Shown: positions 36,063 to 43,806 of the stretch, piece by piece
Layout of the letters: each line of letters starts with the position of its first letter
Position numbering within the stretch: the stretch's first letter is position 1
Source of the DNA: a virus
Length of the DNA stretch: 64,000 nucleotides
IMG/VR virus record: IMGVR_UViG_3300032093_000041
Span: 41,679-105,678 of that record
Reading direction: 5' to 3' (one strand)
Program-made: the position numbers and the translations under genes
The notes under the pieces: generated by a model
What the model was told of the DNA's origin: nothing
Seen by the model: the letters and a program-made list of their open reading frames with translations, nothing else
Database searches by the model: none

Positions 36063-36078
36063 AAGTTTCCCTTCTGTG

Positions 36079-36151
36079 TGCCCCTGATGGGAATTGAACC
36101 CACGGCCAACATCTTATAAGGATGCTGCTCTAACCACTGAGCTACAAGGGC
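36079..36151 (-). tRNA. tRNA-Ile(TAT)
   Basis: Acceptor GCCCTTG/CAGGGGC, anticodon stem GCATC/GATGT around CTTATAA, T-loop TTCAATT. Reads ATA, a codon used often in the giant genes. Confidence 0.92.
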
Positions 36152-36201
36152 CTGCATTTAGGCCTGTATTCGTATGGTCAGAGACAGCATCGCTACAAGT
36201 C

Positions 36202-36447
36202 TTAGTTGTCTTCGGACTGAATGTTGGCGAGCTCGCGCTGGTAAAGCTCAGAGAACTCATCGCGGTAGTTGTGCTGCAGTACCATCGCTGCACGGCGACG
36301 TGCTTCCTGACGTTGGCGGTTTGCGAGATTCTCGCGCTCCTTGCGGTCGGCAATTTCCTTAGCGGAAAGCTGGGTCTTTTTGCGGCCGCGCTTTACCTCA
36401 CCTGATTGCTTGAGCTCCGAGTATGAACGTGGTTTCTTTTTTGTCAT
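36202..36447 (-). CDS. Basic coiled-coil protein, 81 aa
   Basis: Lys/Arg-rich N-terminus (MTKKKPRSYSEL ... RGRKKTQ) followed by one long charged helix (ERENLANRQRQEARRRAAM). A very strong RBS (GAAGGAGGAA) precedes the ATG. C-ending codon use suggests good expression. Nucleic-acid binding is plausible from charge alone; no family is recognised. Confidence 0.7.
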   Translation of the reverse strand: MTKKKPRSYSELKQSGEVKRGRKKTQLSAKEIADRKERENLANRQRQEARRRAAMVLQHNYRDEFSELYQRELANIQSEDN

Positions 36448-36560
36448 TGGAATTCCTCCTTCGTAGATTCAAATATTAGCCTCTTGAAATACCTGTCGCA
36501 ACCTATCCCACCATTTTTTTATTAGTTGTGTTTTCTGGGATTTCCTGGTAGTAAGTAGGC

Positions 36561-37010
36561 ATGACTGGATACTTCCCTAAATACGACATACCCGCTCCGG
36601 ATTTTTTAAAAGACCTCGAGTTTGGTGAGCAGGGCGAAGAGATTATCAATAAATTTATCCAGGACATTGCGTCCGGTCATATAGAAGTTAAGACCGACCG
36701 ATACCGCAACGGGAAAATGGTTATCGAGACTCAACAGTGGCCTGGACGCCGCTGCGATGCTGAAGGAAATGAACTCTGGGTACTGAGCGGCATCAACGTC
36801 ACAACAGCAAAATGGTGGGTGTACCAATATCATTTTGACGGCGCATTCGTAGTTGTTGCAACTGACAGAATAAAGCGCTATCTTCGCAAGAACTTATCGA
36901 CCATGGAGAAAACGGTCTTCGCCGCCAGCTCTGACAATCCCGCTAAAGGGTATTTGTTATCTCCGGCGCAGGTGTCGGAACTCATGCTTTCAGATAAGTA
37001 CGACCTCTAG
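36561..37010 (+). CDS. PD-(D/E)XK-fold nuclease-like protein
   Basis: 149 residues. An N-terminal acidic helix (FGEQGEEIINKFIQDI) is followed by HIEVKTDRYRNGKMVIETQ, which fits the E-x-K core strand of PD-(D/E)XK nucleases, then a WWVYQYHFDGAFVVV strand pair and RIKRYLRK. Holliday-junction resolvase- or restriction-like nucleases have this layout; a role in recombination or DNA degradation is the likely reading. Monocistronic, no RBS at the usual distance, so perhaps leaderless. Confidence 0.6.
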   Translation: MTGYFPKYDIPAPDFLKDLEFGEQGEEIINKFIQDIASGHIEVKTDRYRNGKMVIETQQWPGRRCDAEGNELWVLSGINVTTAKWWVYQYHFDGAFVVVATDRIKRYLRKNLSTMEKTVFAASSDNPAKGYLLSPAQVSELMLSDKYDL

Positions 37011-37140
37011 CAATAGAGCCTAGTTTCGGCTAGGGCGCACATACTGGAGGGCGCGGCAACTCCTTTATCTGCGAGTTTCAGCACCGCGTATGGAACGGCC
37101 TAGGGGGTAATATCCTCCTAGGCTTTTCTGTTTAAGGAGA
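37011..37140 (+). other. Structured intergenic region
   Basis: Two hairpins: CCTAG-TTTCGG-CTAGG near 37020, and GCCTAGG...CCTAGGC at about 37100-37124 followed by TTTTCTGTTT. The second looks like a terminator of the upstream gene. The AAGGAGAACA RBS of the next gene follows, so an attenuator or small RNA is also possible. Confidence 0.45.
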
Positions 37141-37143
37141 ACA

Positions 37144-37404
37144 ATGTCAATTGACGACCAACTAGCAAAACACCTTGGAATAAGAAAAACGGACATAGAC
37201 ACAAAGCGTCTTGCTGACCTAATTATCAGTGAATTTATATTCCACGAAGAAATGGCCGAGTTGACAATGAACAAAATGGCCACAGGGAAAGACCAGACAT
37301 CAGAATTCGCAGCAGCATTCGATGTTTATAACAATATGGCATACATGCTTCGTGATATCTTAATGAAATCAGCAGATACGCAGGAGGACAATGCCAATAC
37401 GTGA
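37144..37404 (+). CDS. Hypothetical helical protein, 86 aa
   Basis: RBS AAGGAG lies 4 nt upstream. Acidic helical protein (LADLIISEFIFHEEMAELTMNKMATGKD) without known motif. Overlaps the next gene by 14 nt in another frame, where AGGAGG inside this gene serves as the next RBS. Confidence 0.7.
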   Translation: MSIDDQLAKHLGIRKTDIDTKRLADLIISEFIFHEEMAELTMNKMATGKDQTSEFAAAFDVYNNMAYMLRDILMKSADTQEDNANT

Positions 37405-37570
37405 CCCGGACAAGCGCAGAGAATACGAGCGCGAAAGAAAGCAAAAGCGCCGGCTCGAAAAGATAATGAGCCTCCCGGAAACAGAGCAAATTCTCGCGTT
37501 AGGCAGAAACGAACAGCGTCGCAGCTACTCGATGCGGTGGAGCCGTCAGTCGTCTAACGAGCCGTCCTGA
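37391..37570 (+). CDS. Small basic protein, 59 aa
   Basis: Starts at ATG 37391 after a near-perfect RBS (CAGGAGGACA). N-terminus MPIRDPDKRREYERERKQKR resembles the 'DPEKRREYxRE' leader present in phage HNH and regulator proteins, but no HNH domain follows. Very basic helix; likely binds nucleic acid. Its 3' end overlaps the convergent gene at 37546 by 25 nt. Confidence 0.65.
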   Translation: MPIRDPDKRREYERERKQKRRLEKIMSLPETEQILALGRNEQRRSYSMRWSRQSSNEPS

Positions 37571-37743
37571 TACGAGTCATATATAGCCTGAGCGCGTTCT
37601 TCTTCAGTCATGTTTAAGGCTGATTGAGTAGGTCCCCATAGCCATTGGCCGTCTTCACGAACGCCAACAACTTCTATAAGGCCTAATTTACGCAAAGCTT
37701 CCATGTCTTTGTGTAGGTCTTCCTTGGTGTAATCATCACTCAT
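37546..37743 (-). CDS. Small winged-helix-like protein, 65 aa
   Basis: DLHKDMEALRKLGLIEVVG followed by a REDGQWLWGPT hairpin looks like the recognition helix and wing of a small winged-helix protein. AGAAGGAAA precedes the ATG. A regulatory role is inferred from fold shape only. Confidence 0.6.
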   Translation of the reverse strand: MSDDYTKEDLHKDMEALRKLGLIEVVGVREDGQWLWGPTQSALNMTEEERAQAIYDSYQDGSLDD

Positions 37744-37809
37744 CTGTATTTCCTTCTTCTTCCAGCAGTGTATAGATAAATTTATCCAGCACCACAGCGA
37801 CGCTTTAAT

Positions 37810-38115
37810 TTATTCATGAACAAACTCCCCGTCTGCCAGACGTTGCTGTATCTCTACCGCTGATTTGTAGCTGTGGCAATCTGCGCAGTCGTCGTCATGA
37901 CCATCCGGAGGTGGACCAATAGACAAATAAGACTCCATCTCGCGCTTCATGTACGGCAGCAACTCTTCCACCTGCGCACGAAGGGTCTGTATGCATTCAG
38001 CAGCCTCGAGCATGGTTGTTCCCGGGAAATAGTCGTTCCCGTCGTTATCGGTAAACCAGTCGTCGAACAGCTCGCCTTCTATTGCCAACTTATTTATGAT
38101 GTCGGTTACATTCAT
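37810..38115 (-). CDS. Hypothetical acidic protein, 101 aa
   Basis: Start at MNVTDIINKL with AGAAGGGAA upstream; 19 codons upstream in frame are rejected. A helical segment (AAECIQTLRAQVEELLPYMKREM) and a DGHDDDCADCHSYK metal-binding-like patch are visible. Similar small phage proteins exist with no known role. Followed in the same direction by the winged-helix-like gene. Confidence 0.65.
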   Translation of the reverse strand: MNVTDIINKLAIEGELFDDWFTDNDGNDYFPGTTMLEAAECIQTLRAQVEELLPYMKREMESYLSIGPPPDGHDDDCADCHSYKSAVEIQQRLADGEFVHE

Positions 38116-38179
38116 CCCAATTCCCTTCTTGTGTTTCGATAAATTTAGCAGGAACATGCCGGTCGCACACATTTTTTAT

Positions 38180-38232
38180 GTACCCACAATGTATCCACAA
38201 AATGAGTAATGGTATCCACAAAATGAGTAATG
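38180..38232. repeat. Tandem 21-bp repeat with DnaA-box-like sequences
   Basis: Two perfect adjacent copies at 38191-38211 and 38212-38232, each beginning GTATCCACA, one mismatch from the DnaA box TTATCCACA. A third, weaker GTACCCACA lies at 38180. May be an origin or initiator-binding site. Confidence 0.6.
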
Positions 38233-38289
38233 ACTTATCGTCCATCGGACTTCTTTTCAGCAACGGTCCAATGCTTAATGACAGAAGCT

Positions 38290-38511
38290 CTATATGCTTA
38301 TCTGTCTTGTCTCCTGGGCCTCAATCCATACGCGCGCACCACACGAGTCAGGGGTATCTGACTGAACGACTGTTGCCGCCACAGCGTCGCAACCACAGGG
38401 GCAAATAATCTCAAGCCGGCGATGGTGAGTAGAGCCCTTGTACGTACGGTCGATGATTGCGTCAAGAGACTTACGAATCTTCTGCTGATGAACATGGATA
38501 ATGTGTTTCAT
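38290..38511 (-). CDS. Conserved small actinophage/plasmid protein, 73 aa
   Basis: Reads HVHQQKIRKSL at the N-terminus, a TYKGSTHHRRLEI middle and a C-terminal CGARVWIEAQ. I recognise this pattern (His-Asn/Gln-Gln-His...TYK...CGARVWIET) from widespread small proteins of actinophages and plasmids with no known function. The ATG is only 1 nt from the end of tRNA-Leu on the same strand, with no room for an RBS. Tight linkage suggests expression after tRNA processing as a leaderless message. Confidence 0.75.
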   Translation of the reverse strand: MKHIIHVHQQKIRKSLDAIIDRTYKGSTHHRRLEIICPCGCDAVAATVVQSDTPDSCGARVWIEAQETRQISI

Positions 38512-38512
38512 G

Positions 38513-38592
38513 TGGGCCCGGAGGGACTCGAACCCTCACTCCGTAGAACTGGTACCTAAAACCAGCGCGTCTGCCAATTCCGCCACGGACCC
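38513..38592 (-). tRNA. tRNA-Leu(TAG)
   Basis: Acceptor GGGTCCG/CGGGCCC, anticodon stem CTGGT/ACCAG around TTTAGGT, long variable arm (TTCTACGGAGT) typical of tRNA-Leu, T-loop TTCGAGT. Reads CTA. Confidence 0.93.
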
Positions 38593-38596
38593 TAAG

Positions 38597-38669
38597 CGCC
38601 CTGAGTAGGGGTCGAACCTACAACCTACAGATTAGAAGTCTGTTGCTCTATCCATTGAGCTATCAGGGC
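38597..38669 (-). tRNA. tRNA-Arg(TCT)
   Basis: Acceptor GCCCTGA/TCAGGGC, anticodon stem ACAGA/TCTGT around CTTCTAA, T-loop TTCGACC. Reads AGA. Confidence 0.93.
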
Positions 38670-38978
38670 TGGCTGCTACTTACGCCTTGCTGTCTGGATG
38701 AACATAGCACTACTCTAGCAGCGGAGTTTGGATAAATCCAGCGGAAACATGGGAGTTGTAAACAATATCGTACGCTCCCACACACACACCGACGGCGACG
38801 AGAAAGTTTACAAGAGCCCCGTAGTGGCGAAGTGATAATAGGGGGTCGCGCTATTATCAGTTAAGCCATAAGTGATAACAACAGTTGAGGCCGGCGCGCC
38901 TACCGTGTGACTATACTTTTGTTTGCTATTGACAGTTGAGGCCGCCACCCTTAGGCTGTATTCAGCACAATATATACG
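38670..38978. promoter_or_regulatory. Regulatory region with inverted and direct repeats
   Basis: No gene in about 310 nt. A perfect 9-bp inverted repeat TGATAATAG/CTATTATCA with 9-nt spacer lies at 38833-38859. A direct repeat ACAGTTGAGGCCG occurs at 38881-38893 and 38932-38944. A promoter TTGACA-N17-TAGGCT (38929-38957, plus strand) contains the second copy. This looks like operator-controlled transcription of the gene at 38979. Confidence 0.65.
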
Positions 38979-39449
38979 ATGCGATATAAAGAAAGGCTGT
39001 GTATCTTGGACAACACGACACTCCCAGAGACGCTGTACCACGCTACGTTCCCCGACGCAGTAGACGCCATACTCGTCTCAGGACTGCAACACAATACTGA
39101 TGGCGTGGTCAATTTGACGAACGAACCGCAGTTCGCAGCAGGATTCGTCGCGATACGAGATTTCTCCCGCATAGGCGAAATAACGATAATCGACGTAAAC
39201 GGTGTAAAGACGCCGAACATAGACAAGAAGAGCTTCACCACAGCACAGGTGTTAGCAATAAACGTACGTCGATTAGATATAGATAAGCTGTCTATCAACG
39301 AGAGCGAGACGCAGGCTGCTAAGGCCGGCGCACTCCCAGAAGGACTCGTGTCCTATACCTACTCAGGCACGATACCTCGTGAAGCGATACACATCGCAGA
39401 TATATTCATCAAGAACGATAGCCGCATCCCTCCGCAGTTCGAACCGTAG
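38979..39449 (+). CDS. ADP-ribosyltransferase/KptA-like fold protein, 156 aa
   Basis: LYHATFPDAVDAILVSGLQ, then VVNLTNEPQFAAGFVA, then VLAINVRRLDIDKL, then SYTYSGTIPREAI: this succession (His of 'LYHAT', 'GL', 'xxLTxxPxxA', C-terminal 'I.pe.I') is typical of the ART superfamily branch of KptA/DarT-like proteins. It would transfer ADP-ribose from NAD to a protein or nucleic acid. A TTG start at 39006 with AAAGG upstream is an alternative to the ATG at 38979. It has its own strong promoter with operator-like repeats. Confidence 0.6.
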   Translation: MRYKERLCILDNTTLPETLYHATFPDAVDAILVSGLQHNTDGVVNLTNEPQFAAGFVAIRDFSRIGEITIIDVNGVKTPNIDKKSFTTAQVLAINVRRLDIDKLSINESETQAAKAGALPEGLVSYTYSGTIPREAIHIADIFIKNDSRIPPQFEP

Positions 39450-39469
39450 AAGCCCACGGGCGATACGGG

Positions 39470-40099
39470 TTACATCCATTCGCAAGCGAAGCCTTTATCA
39501 GACAGCCCGTTACTCAGTGAGGAGTAGTACGTCTCCTCGTCCTCAGGTGGTTCCTCGTAGGCCACCTCGTCCAGCACTCTGGCGAATAGGTTTGGATACA
39601 TAGCGTCCTGTCCTCTGACCAGCGTCTTGCCAGGAAAGTACAGCTCCTCTTCCCATTCAACCTTCCTTCCCCATAGCTGCTTATAAGGCTTAGCCAGGAA
39701 GGTGACTTCGTCGTTTTCTACGTGAGTTATAGCCAAACATTCGCTTACGGGTGAGTCTTTCTCAACGTAGACTTCGCTCAGCTCCCTACCTGACGTTGCC
39801 TCAGGATTGGTACTTACCCAGCCCTCTGACACCATCGTAAAGGCGTCTACGCCCCATCCCTTCTTGACGATACATATAGCCTCGCTCACACGCTTGAACC
39901 GCTCTGTGTGGTCTCTCGTCTCAGGAGTTTGAGCCAACGACAGCACAAGCTCTAGCCCGTTTTCCTTCCAGCAGAAGATTGACATAGGCAGGTCTTCGCC
40001 AATGCCGTATTGCTTGACACACTGCTCCTTGGCGTTCACAGCACTCAGTAGCGATACAGCCAACTTGTCTAGGCGATGAGGATATTTGGCCTGTCCCAT
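39470..40099 (-). CDS. Hypothetical protein, 209 aa
   Basis: Starts MGQAKYPHRLDKLAVSLL, with a TAGTAT box 6 nt before the ATG, so probably leaderless. Alternating strands (GWGVDAFTMVSEGWVSTNP, CLAITHVENDEVTFLAKPY) and an acidic C-terminus. The context, beside the ART-like and H1-like genes, gives no functional clue. Shares a divergent promoter region with the gene at 40157. Confidence 0.65.
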   Translation of the reverse strand: MGQAKYPHRLDKLAVSLLSAVNAKEQCVKQYGIGEDLPMSIFCWKENGLELVLSLAQTPETRDHTERFKRVSEAICIVKKGWGVDAFTMVSEGWVSTNPEATSGRELSEVYVEKDSPVSECLAITHVENDEVTFLAKPYKQLWGRKVEWEEELYFPGKTLVRGQDAMYPNLFARVLDEVAYEEPPEDEETYYSSLSNGLSDKGFACEWM

Positions 40100-40156
40100 T
40101 TAGCCATACTAGCCTAGTTACGCCACGGGTGTGATTTGGCGACTAATGTATCCGTT

Positions 40157-40507
40157 ATGGCAACACCAAAGAAGAAGACAGACAAAAAGGCCCCTGCGAA
40201 GAAGGCCGCTGCAAAGAAAGCACCTGCCAAGAAGGTGCCAGCTAAAAGAGCTGCAGCAAAAGACAGTGCTCCCAAGAAGAGCGCACCTAAGAAGCCTGCG
40301 CCCAAGAAGAAGGCAGCGCCGAAGAAGGTCGCCAAGGTTTCTCAGACAAGCACCACAACAAGCACTGTTGATGCCGATGTCATTTGGAATGTATTCCAGA
40401 GCGATACAGCAGACGTCAGTGCAACAGTTAATGGTAAAGTCATCTACGCAAATGATGTCAAGCCAGCAAGCGTCAAGAAGAAATTCCTAGCCTGGTTCAA
40501 ACGCTAA
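40157..40507 (+). CDS. Lysine/alanine/proline-rich histone H1-like protein, 116 aa
   Basis: The first 65 residues are nearly all Ala, Lys and Pro in PAKK/APKK repeats, like eukaryotic H1 tails or the C-terminal tail of actinobacterial HupB. A short folded part follows (VDADVIWNVFQSDTADVSATVNGKVIYANDVK). DNA compaction or nucleoid binding is the obvious inference. Start at MATPKKK, 7 nt after a TAATGT -10 box, rather than the TTG at 40136. Highly C/G-ending codons suggest strong expression, so it could be packaged in the virion. Confidence 0.7.
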   Translation: MATPKKKTDKKAPAKKAAAKKAPAKKVPAKRAAAKDSAPKKSAPKKPAPKKKAAPKKVAKVSQTSTTTSTVDADVIWNVFQSDTADVSATVNGKVIYANDVKPASVKKKFLAWFKR

Positions 40508-40540
40508 AGGCTCACGGGTAACCCCGTGTAACATTATTTA

Positions 40541-40858
40541 ATGAGCGACGCATTCCGCAATCAGGACACTGTCTTTGGCATCCCCATCCTCAGAGCAGGA
40601 CGTGACGCATGCCCTGTGTGCCAGCATCCAACAGGAGACTGCGCACAACACGAAGACAACGAAGCAGTTGGTATCAATCACATCGCATTTACTGACAGCA
40701 CTCTTGAAACAATGAAAGACACACAAACAGTCTTAGTTGAAGAGAATATATACGAAGACAGACAAATAACTCCGTTCACTAAAGCTCGCGTAATCGTGCA
40801 TCACAAAGGAAGTTATGTCACAGTTGACAAAGCAAAAGAGTTGGGAATTCTAGACTGA
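40541..40858 (+). CDS. Small zinc-ribbon-like protein, 105 aa
   Basis: N-terminal CPVCQHPTGDCAQH provides three Cys and two His for a metal site, a pattern I associate with small actinophage proteins. A beta-rich tail follows (FTKARVIVHHKGSYVTVDKAKELGIL). No RBS; a TAACAT box lies shortly before the ATG. Located between the H1-like gene and nrdJ. Confidence 0.65.
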   Translation: MSDAFRNQDTVFGIPILRAGRDACPVCQHPTGDCAQHEDNEAVGINHIAFTDSTLETMKDTQTVLVEENIYEDRQITPFTKARVIVHHKGSYVTVDKAKELGILD

Positions 40859-40925
40859 CTTGCTTACGGGTGCTGTTGTAGAATAGAGTCTCTCAAACAA
40901 GGGACCTCCAACAGAAAGCAAGGCT

Positions 40926-42851
40926 ATGTCAGCATTTACACCAGAATTCCTATCTTCATATTCACAGAAACAAACTCCTTGGGGGTTTGGCGGTTTAGGT
41001 GAAGTGGTGTACTTGAGAACGTACAGCCGTCCTGTCGAAGGTCTTGGTCGCAACGAAACTTGGACAGAAAGTATCGTACGGGCTATTGATGGTGCTATTG
41101 AAATTGGTGCACCACTTAGCCAAGAACAAGCAGAGAAGCTGTTCGACCACATGTTCTATCTACGTTGCTCTCTGTCAGGTCGCGCGCTGTGGCAGCTTGG
41201 CACACCATTGGTTAAGCAGTTCAGTGGCACATCGCTAAACAACTGCTACTTCACAAACATCGAGAAGGTAGAAGACTTCGAACTTCTATTCGATTACCTC
41301 ATGCTTGGTGGCGGCGTTGGCTTCTCTGTAGAGCGTTCCAAGATTCACGAACTTCCAAAGGTCAAAACAGGAGTATCAATTACTCACGAACGCACCAACG
41401 ATGCAGACATCATCGTTCCAGATAGCCGTACTGGCTGGCGTCGTCTTTTGCATAGTGTGTTGAAGTCATATTTCGACACGGGTAAGTCTTTCTCATACTC
41501 CACAATTCTGGTTCGCGAATTTGGAGCACCACTCAAGACATTTGGTGGAACAGCAAGCGGACCTGGCGCGCTCATTGATGGCATCGAAGATATTTGCAAG
41601 GTAATGAAGAACCGCGAAGGCAAGAAGCTACGCAGCATCGATGTTCTTGACATCTGCAACATCATTGGAAAGATTGTTGTTTCTGGCTCATCACGTCGCT
41701 CTGCACAGATTGCTATTGGCGACCCAGACGATGTTCTGTTCCTTCGTGCAAAGAATTGGTCTACGGGTAATGTTCCGGCATATCGTGCCAACTCCAACAA
41801 CAGTATCTATGCAGACCACTTCGATGAGATTCTTCCAGAACTATGGAAGGGATACGACGGTTCAGGCGAGCCATATGGTCTCGTCAATCGTCGTCTTGCA
41901 CGCTCATACGGGCGTCTTGGTGAGCGCAAAGTGGACAACACCATCGAAGGCTTTAACCCATGTGCAGAGATTGGTCTTGGAGACGGAGAGTCCTGCAACC
42001 TGTCAACATTGTTCCTTCCAAACATCGATTCATTCGAACAACTGTGTGAAATATCTGAACTTCTTTATGTCGTTCAAAAAAGCATTACACGCATGAACTA
42101 CCCATACGAAAAGACGACAGAGATTGTTCGCAAGAACGCTCGTCTTGGTCAAAGCATCACGGGCGTCTTGCAGTGCTCAGAAGAAAAGATTTCATGGCTG
42201 TCTCCTGCATACGAAAAGCTTGAAGCACTCGACAAGGAATACTCCAAGAAGAATGGACTACCTACGTCTGTTCGTTTAACGACGGTTCAGCCTTCGGGTA
42301 CTCTCTCTCTTCTCCCAGGTGTTACGCCAGGTATTCACCCTGCATACGCCAAGTACTACATCCGTCGCGTTCGCTTTGGTGCTGCCGACCCGCTTGTTGC
42401 GGCATGTCGTGCTCGCGGGCACAAGGTGCAGTGGGACATCGGCCTTGACGGTCGCGAAGACCATACACGCTATGTTGTTGAATTCCCTTGCGAATCACCA
42501 GAGGGTTCAGTACTTGCTGCAGAAATGACAGCAATCGAGCAACTGCAATGGGTCAAGCGCATGCAAACAGTGTGGGCTGACAACGCGGTGTCAGTGACTG
42601 TGTACTACCGCAAGGAAGAGCTCGCCGGCATCAAAGAGTGGTTGGAGAAAAACTATGACACGGGTGTTAAGTCAGTGTCATTCTTGTTGCACGCAGACCA
42701 CAACTTCCCTCTTCCCCCATACGAAGAGATTGACCAACAGACATATGAGAAGCTTGTCTCCAAGTTGGACATGAGTGTTCCGATGCAGGTTGCCACGGGT
42801 GGTCTTCTAGACCTAGACGACTGCTCTACAGGAGCGTGTCCAGTTCGCTAA
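40926..42851 (+). CDS. nrdJ: Class II (B12-dependent) ribonucleotide reductase
   Basis: 641 residues, near the length of monomeric RTPR-type enzymes. It reduces ribonucleotides to deoxyribonucleotides using adenosylcobalamin. Visible landmarks: SLSGRALWQLG, SLNNCYFTNIEKVEDF (substrate-site Cys), YLMLGGGVGFSVER, the active-site FNPCAEIGL near residue 345, GESCNLST (second redox Cys), TVQPSGTLSLLPGVTPGIHP, and a C-terminal C-x4-C (CSTGACPVR) that receives electrons. The thioredoxin gene 400 nt downstream on the other strand is the natural reductant. A TAGAAT box lies upstream; the leader is about 40 nt. The host or phage must supply cobalamin. Confidence 0.93.
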   Translation: MSAFTPEFLSSYSQKQTPWGFGGLGEVVYLRTYSRPVEGLGRNETWTESIVRAIDGAIEIGAPLSQEQAEKLFDHMFYLRCSLSGRALWQLGTPLVKQFSGTSLNNCYFTNIEKVEDFELLFDYLMLGGGVGFSVERSKIHELPKVKTGVSITHERTNDADIIVPDSRTGWRRLLHSVLKSYFDTGKSFSYSTILVREFGAPLKTFGGTASGPGALIDGIEDICKVMKNREGKKLRSIDVLDICNIIGKIVVSGSSRRSAQIAIGDPDDVLFLRAKNWSTGNVPAYRANSNNSIYADHFDEILPELWKGYDGSGEPYGLVNRRLARSYGRLGERKVDNTIEGFNPCAEIGLGDGESCNLSTLFLPNIDSFEQLCEISELLYVVQKSITRMNYPYEKTTEIVRKNARLGQSITGVLQCSEEKISWLSPAYEKLEALDKEYSKKNGLPTSVRLTTVQPSGTLSLLPGVTPGIHPAYAKYYIRRVRFGAADPLVAACRARGHKVQWDIGLDGREDHTRYVVEFPCESPEGSVLAAEMTAIEQLQWVKRMQTVWADNAVSVTVYYRKEELAGIKEWLEKNYDTGVKSVSFLLHADHNFPLPPYEEIDQQTYEKLVSKLDMSVPMQVATGGLLDLDDCSTGACPVR

Positions 42852-43023
42852 CACGGTTACGGGCGTATAGTTCCTGAGGGTAGTTTTCCCAGACTACCCC
42901 AGGAATACGACGACATATTCCGCAACGCCCACTCATGTATGCAGCTTCGCCCACATGACACGGCCAGTCTCGACAGCAGCGCAATATTATGATGCTGTTG
43001 TCTTTGATGTCATCAATTGGCAT
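42826..43023 (-). CDS. Cys-rich small protein, 65 aa
   Basis: Contains RCCRDWPCHVGEAAYMSGRCGICRRIPG, seven cysteines in two clusters, suggesting a zinc or Fe-S site. The start overlaps the end of the upstream 48-residue gene by 11 nt, so translation is coupled; there is no separate RBS. Its 3' end overlaps the end of nrdJ by 26 nt in convergent orientation. Confidence 0.5.
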   Translation of the reverse strand: MPIDDIKDNSIIILRCCRDWPCHVGEAAYMSGRCGICRRIPGVVWENYPQELYARNRVSELDTLL

Positions 43024-43159
43024 TGTGCTTGTGCTTACGTTTCTTAATCTTGTAACCGTTTAGGCGCAACGCTGTCTCAATATGTTCAGGGATTCCATTG
43101 GTAATCGGGATTCCCTTGTTGTTGAGAGCCTTGCGTATGATGTCAGTCTTCTTGCTCAT
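43013..43159 (-). CDS. Small basic protein, 48 aa
   Basis: Start at MSKKTDIIRKAL with CAGGAG 8 nt upstream. N-terminus DIIRKALNNKGIPITNGIPEHIETALRLNGYKI looks like a small helical domain, followed by a Lys/His tail. Starts 13 nt from the tRNA-Lys 3' end, so it may be cotranscribed with it. Confidence 0.6.
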   Translation of the reverse strand: MSKKTDIIRKALNNKGIPITNGIPEHIETALRLNGYKIKKRKHKHNAN

Positions 43160-43171
43160 AAATACTCCTGT

Positions 43172-43242
43172 CGGTCTGGTGGGACTCGAACCCACAACTC
43201 TCGGGTTAAAAGCCCGTTACTCTGCCAATTGAGTTACAGACC
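43172..43242 (-). tRNA. tRNA-Lys(TTT)
   Basis: Acceptor GGTCTG/CAGACC, anticodon loop CTTTTAA with a 4-bp CGGG/CCCG stem, T-loop TTCGAGT. Reads AAA. Confidence 0.88.
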
Positions 43243-43250
43243 GGAGCCTG

Positions 43251-43568
43251 TTAACCGAGGTATTGGCTGATTTGTTCTACGAATTTGTCTTTAGGGTACG
43301 CGCCAACAACCTGTTTGTCAACCCGACCATTAACAAATACTAAGACCGTAGGGATACTCATAACGCTGTAACGCTGCGCAATCTCCGGGTAGTCATCAAC
43401 GTTTAGTGTCCCAACAGAAATATGTTGCGCATGTTCACGGGCAACTTCCTCAATGATTGGAGTAAAGAACGAACACGGGCCACACCATGAAGCCCATACG
43501 TCTACGATTGCTGGCTTGTCTGACGAGCGAATAAATGCATCGAAGTTCTTGTCTGTCAGTTCATTCAT
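43251..43568 (-). CDS. trxA: Thioredoxin
   Basis: 105 residues, full length. Active site WASWCGPC at about 27-34, then FFTPIIEEVA, VGTLNVDDYPEIAQRYSVMSIPTVLVFVNGR with the cis-Pro, and QVVGAYPKDKF. It is a cytoplasmic dithiol reductant, most likely for the NrdJ reductase encoded just upstream on the plus strand. The start overlaps the previous gene's stop (ATGA), so it is coupled to the 77-residue gene. Confidence 0.95.
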   Translation of the reverse strand: MNELTDKNFDAFIRSSDKPAIVDVWASWCGPCSFFTPIIEEVAREHAQHISVGTLNVDDYPEIAQRYSVMSIPTVLVFVNGRVDKQVVGAYPKDKFVEQISQYLG

Positions 43569-43798
43569 TGTATGCCAGCCTCATTTATTAACTCAGCGAC
43601 CTTGTCTTGCGTCGCATCACTCACTGAATCAAGGTGAAATGGGTCGTATTCAGAACCACGTATAGAATCAGCTACTTCTGGGTAATTGACATGCAGGATA
43701 TTAAAGAACGCCTGCCCCACGCGCTCAGACAGCTTTTCTGCACGAAGAGATGAACCATCGAGGATAATTTTTACCTTGTCTGCGCCTTGATTACTCAT
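43565..43798 (-). CDS. Hypothetical protein, 77 aa
   Basis: Reads KVKIILDGSSLRAEKLSERVGQAFFNILHVNYPEVADSIRGSEYDPFHLD; a compact alpha/beta protein without recognised motif. It overlaps thioredoxin by ATGA and starts 8 nt after the RHH gene, so belongs to the same leftward operon as primase and thioredoxin. Confidence 0.7.
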   Translation of the reverse strand: MSNQGADKVKIILDGSSLRAEKLSERVGQAFFNILHVNYPEVADSIRGSEYDPFHLDSVSDATQDKVAELINEAGIQ

Positions 43799-43806
43799 GT
43801 ATCTAT

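Noticed and set aside
37744-37809. 18-codon GTG ORF between two minus-strand genes
   Set aside because: No RBS, no stop/start overlap and not hydrophobic; it does not fit the micro-ORF series.
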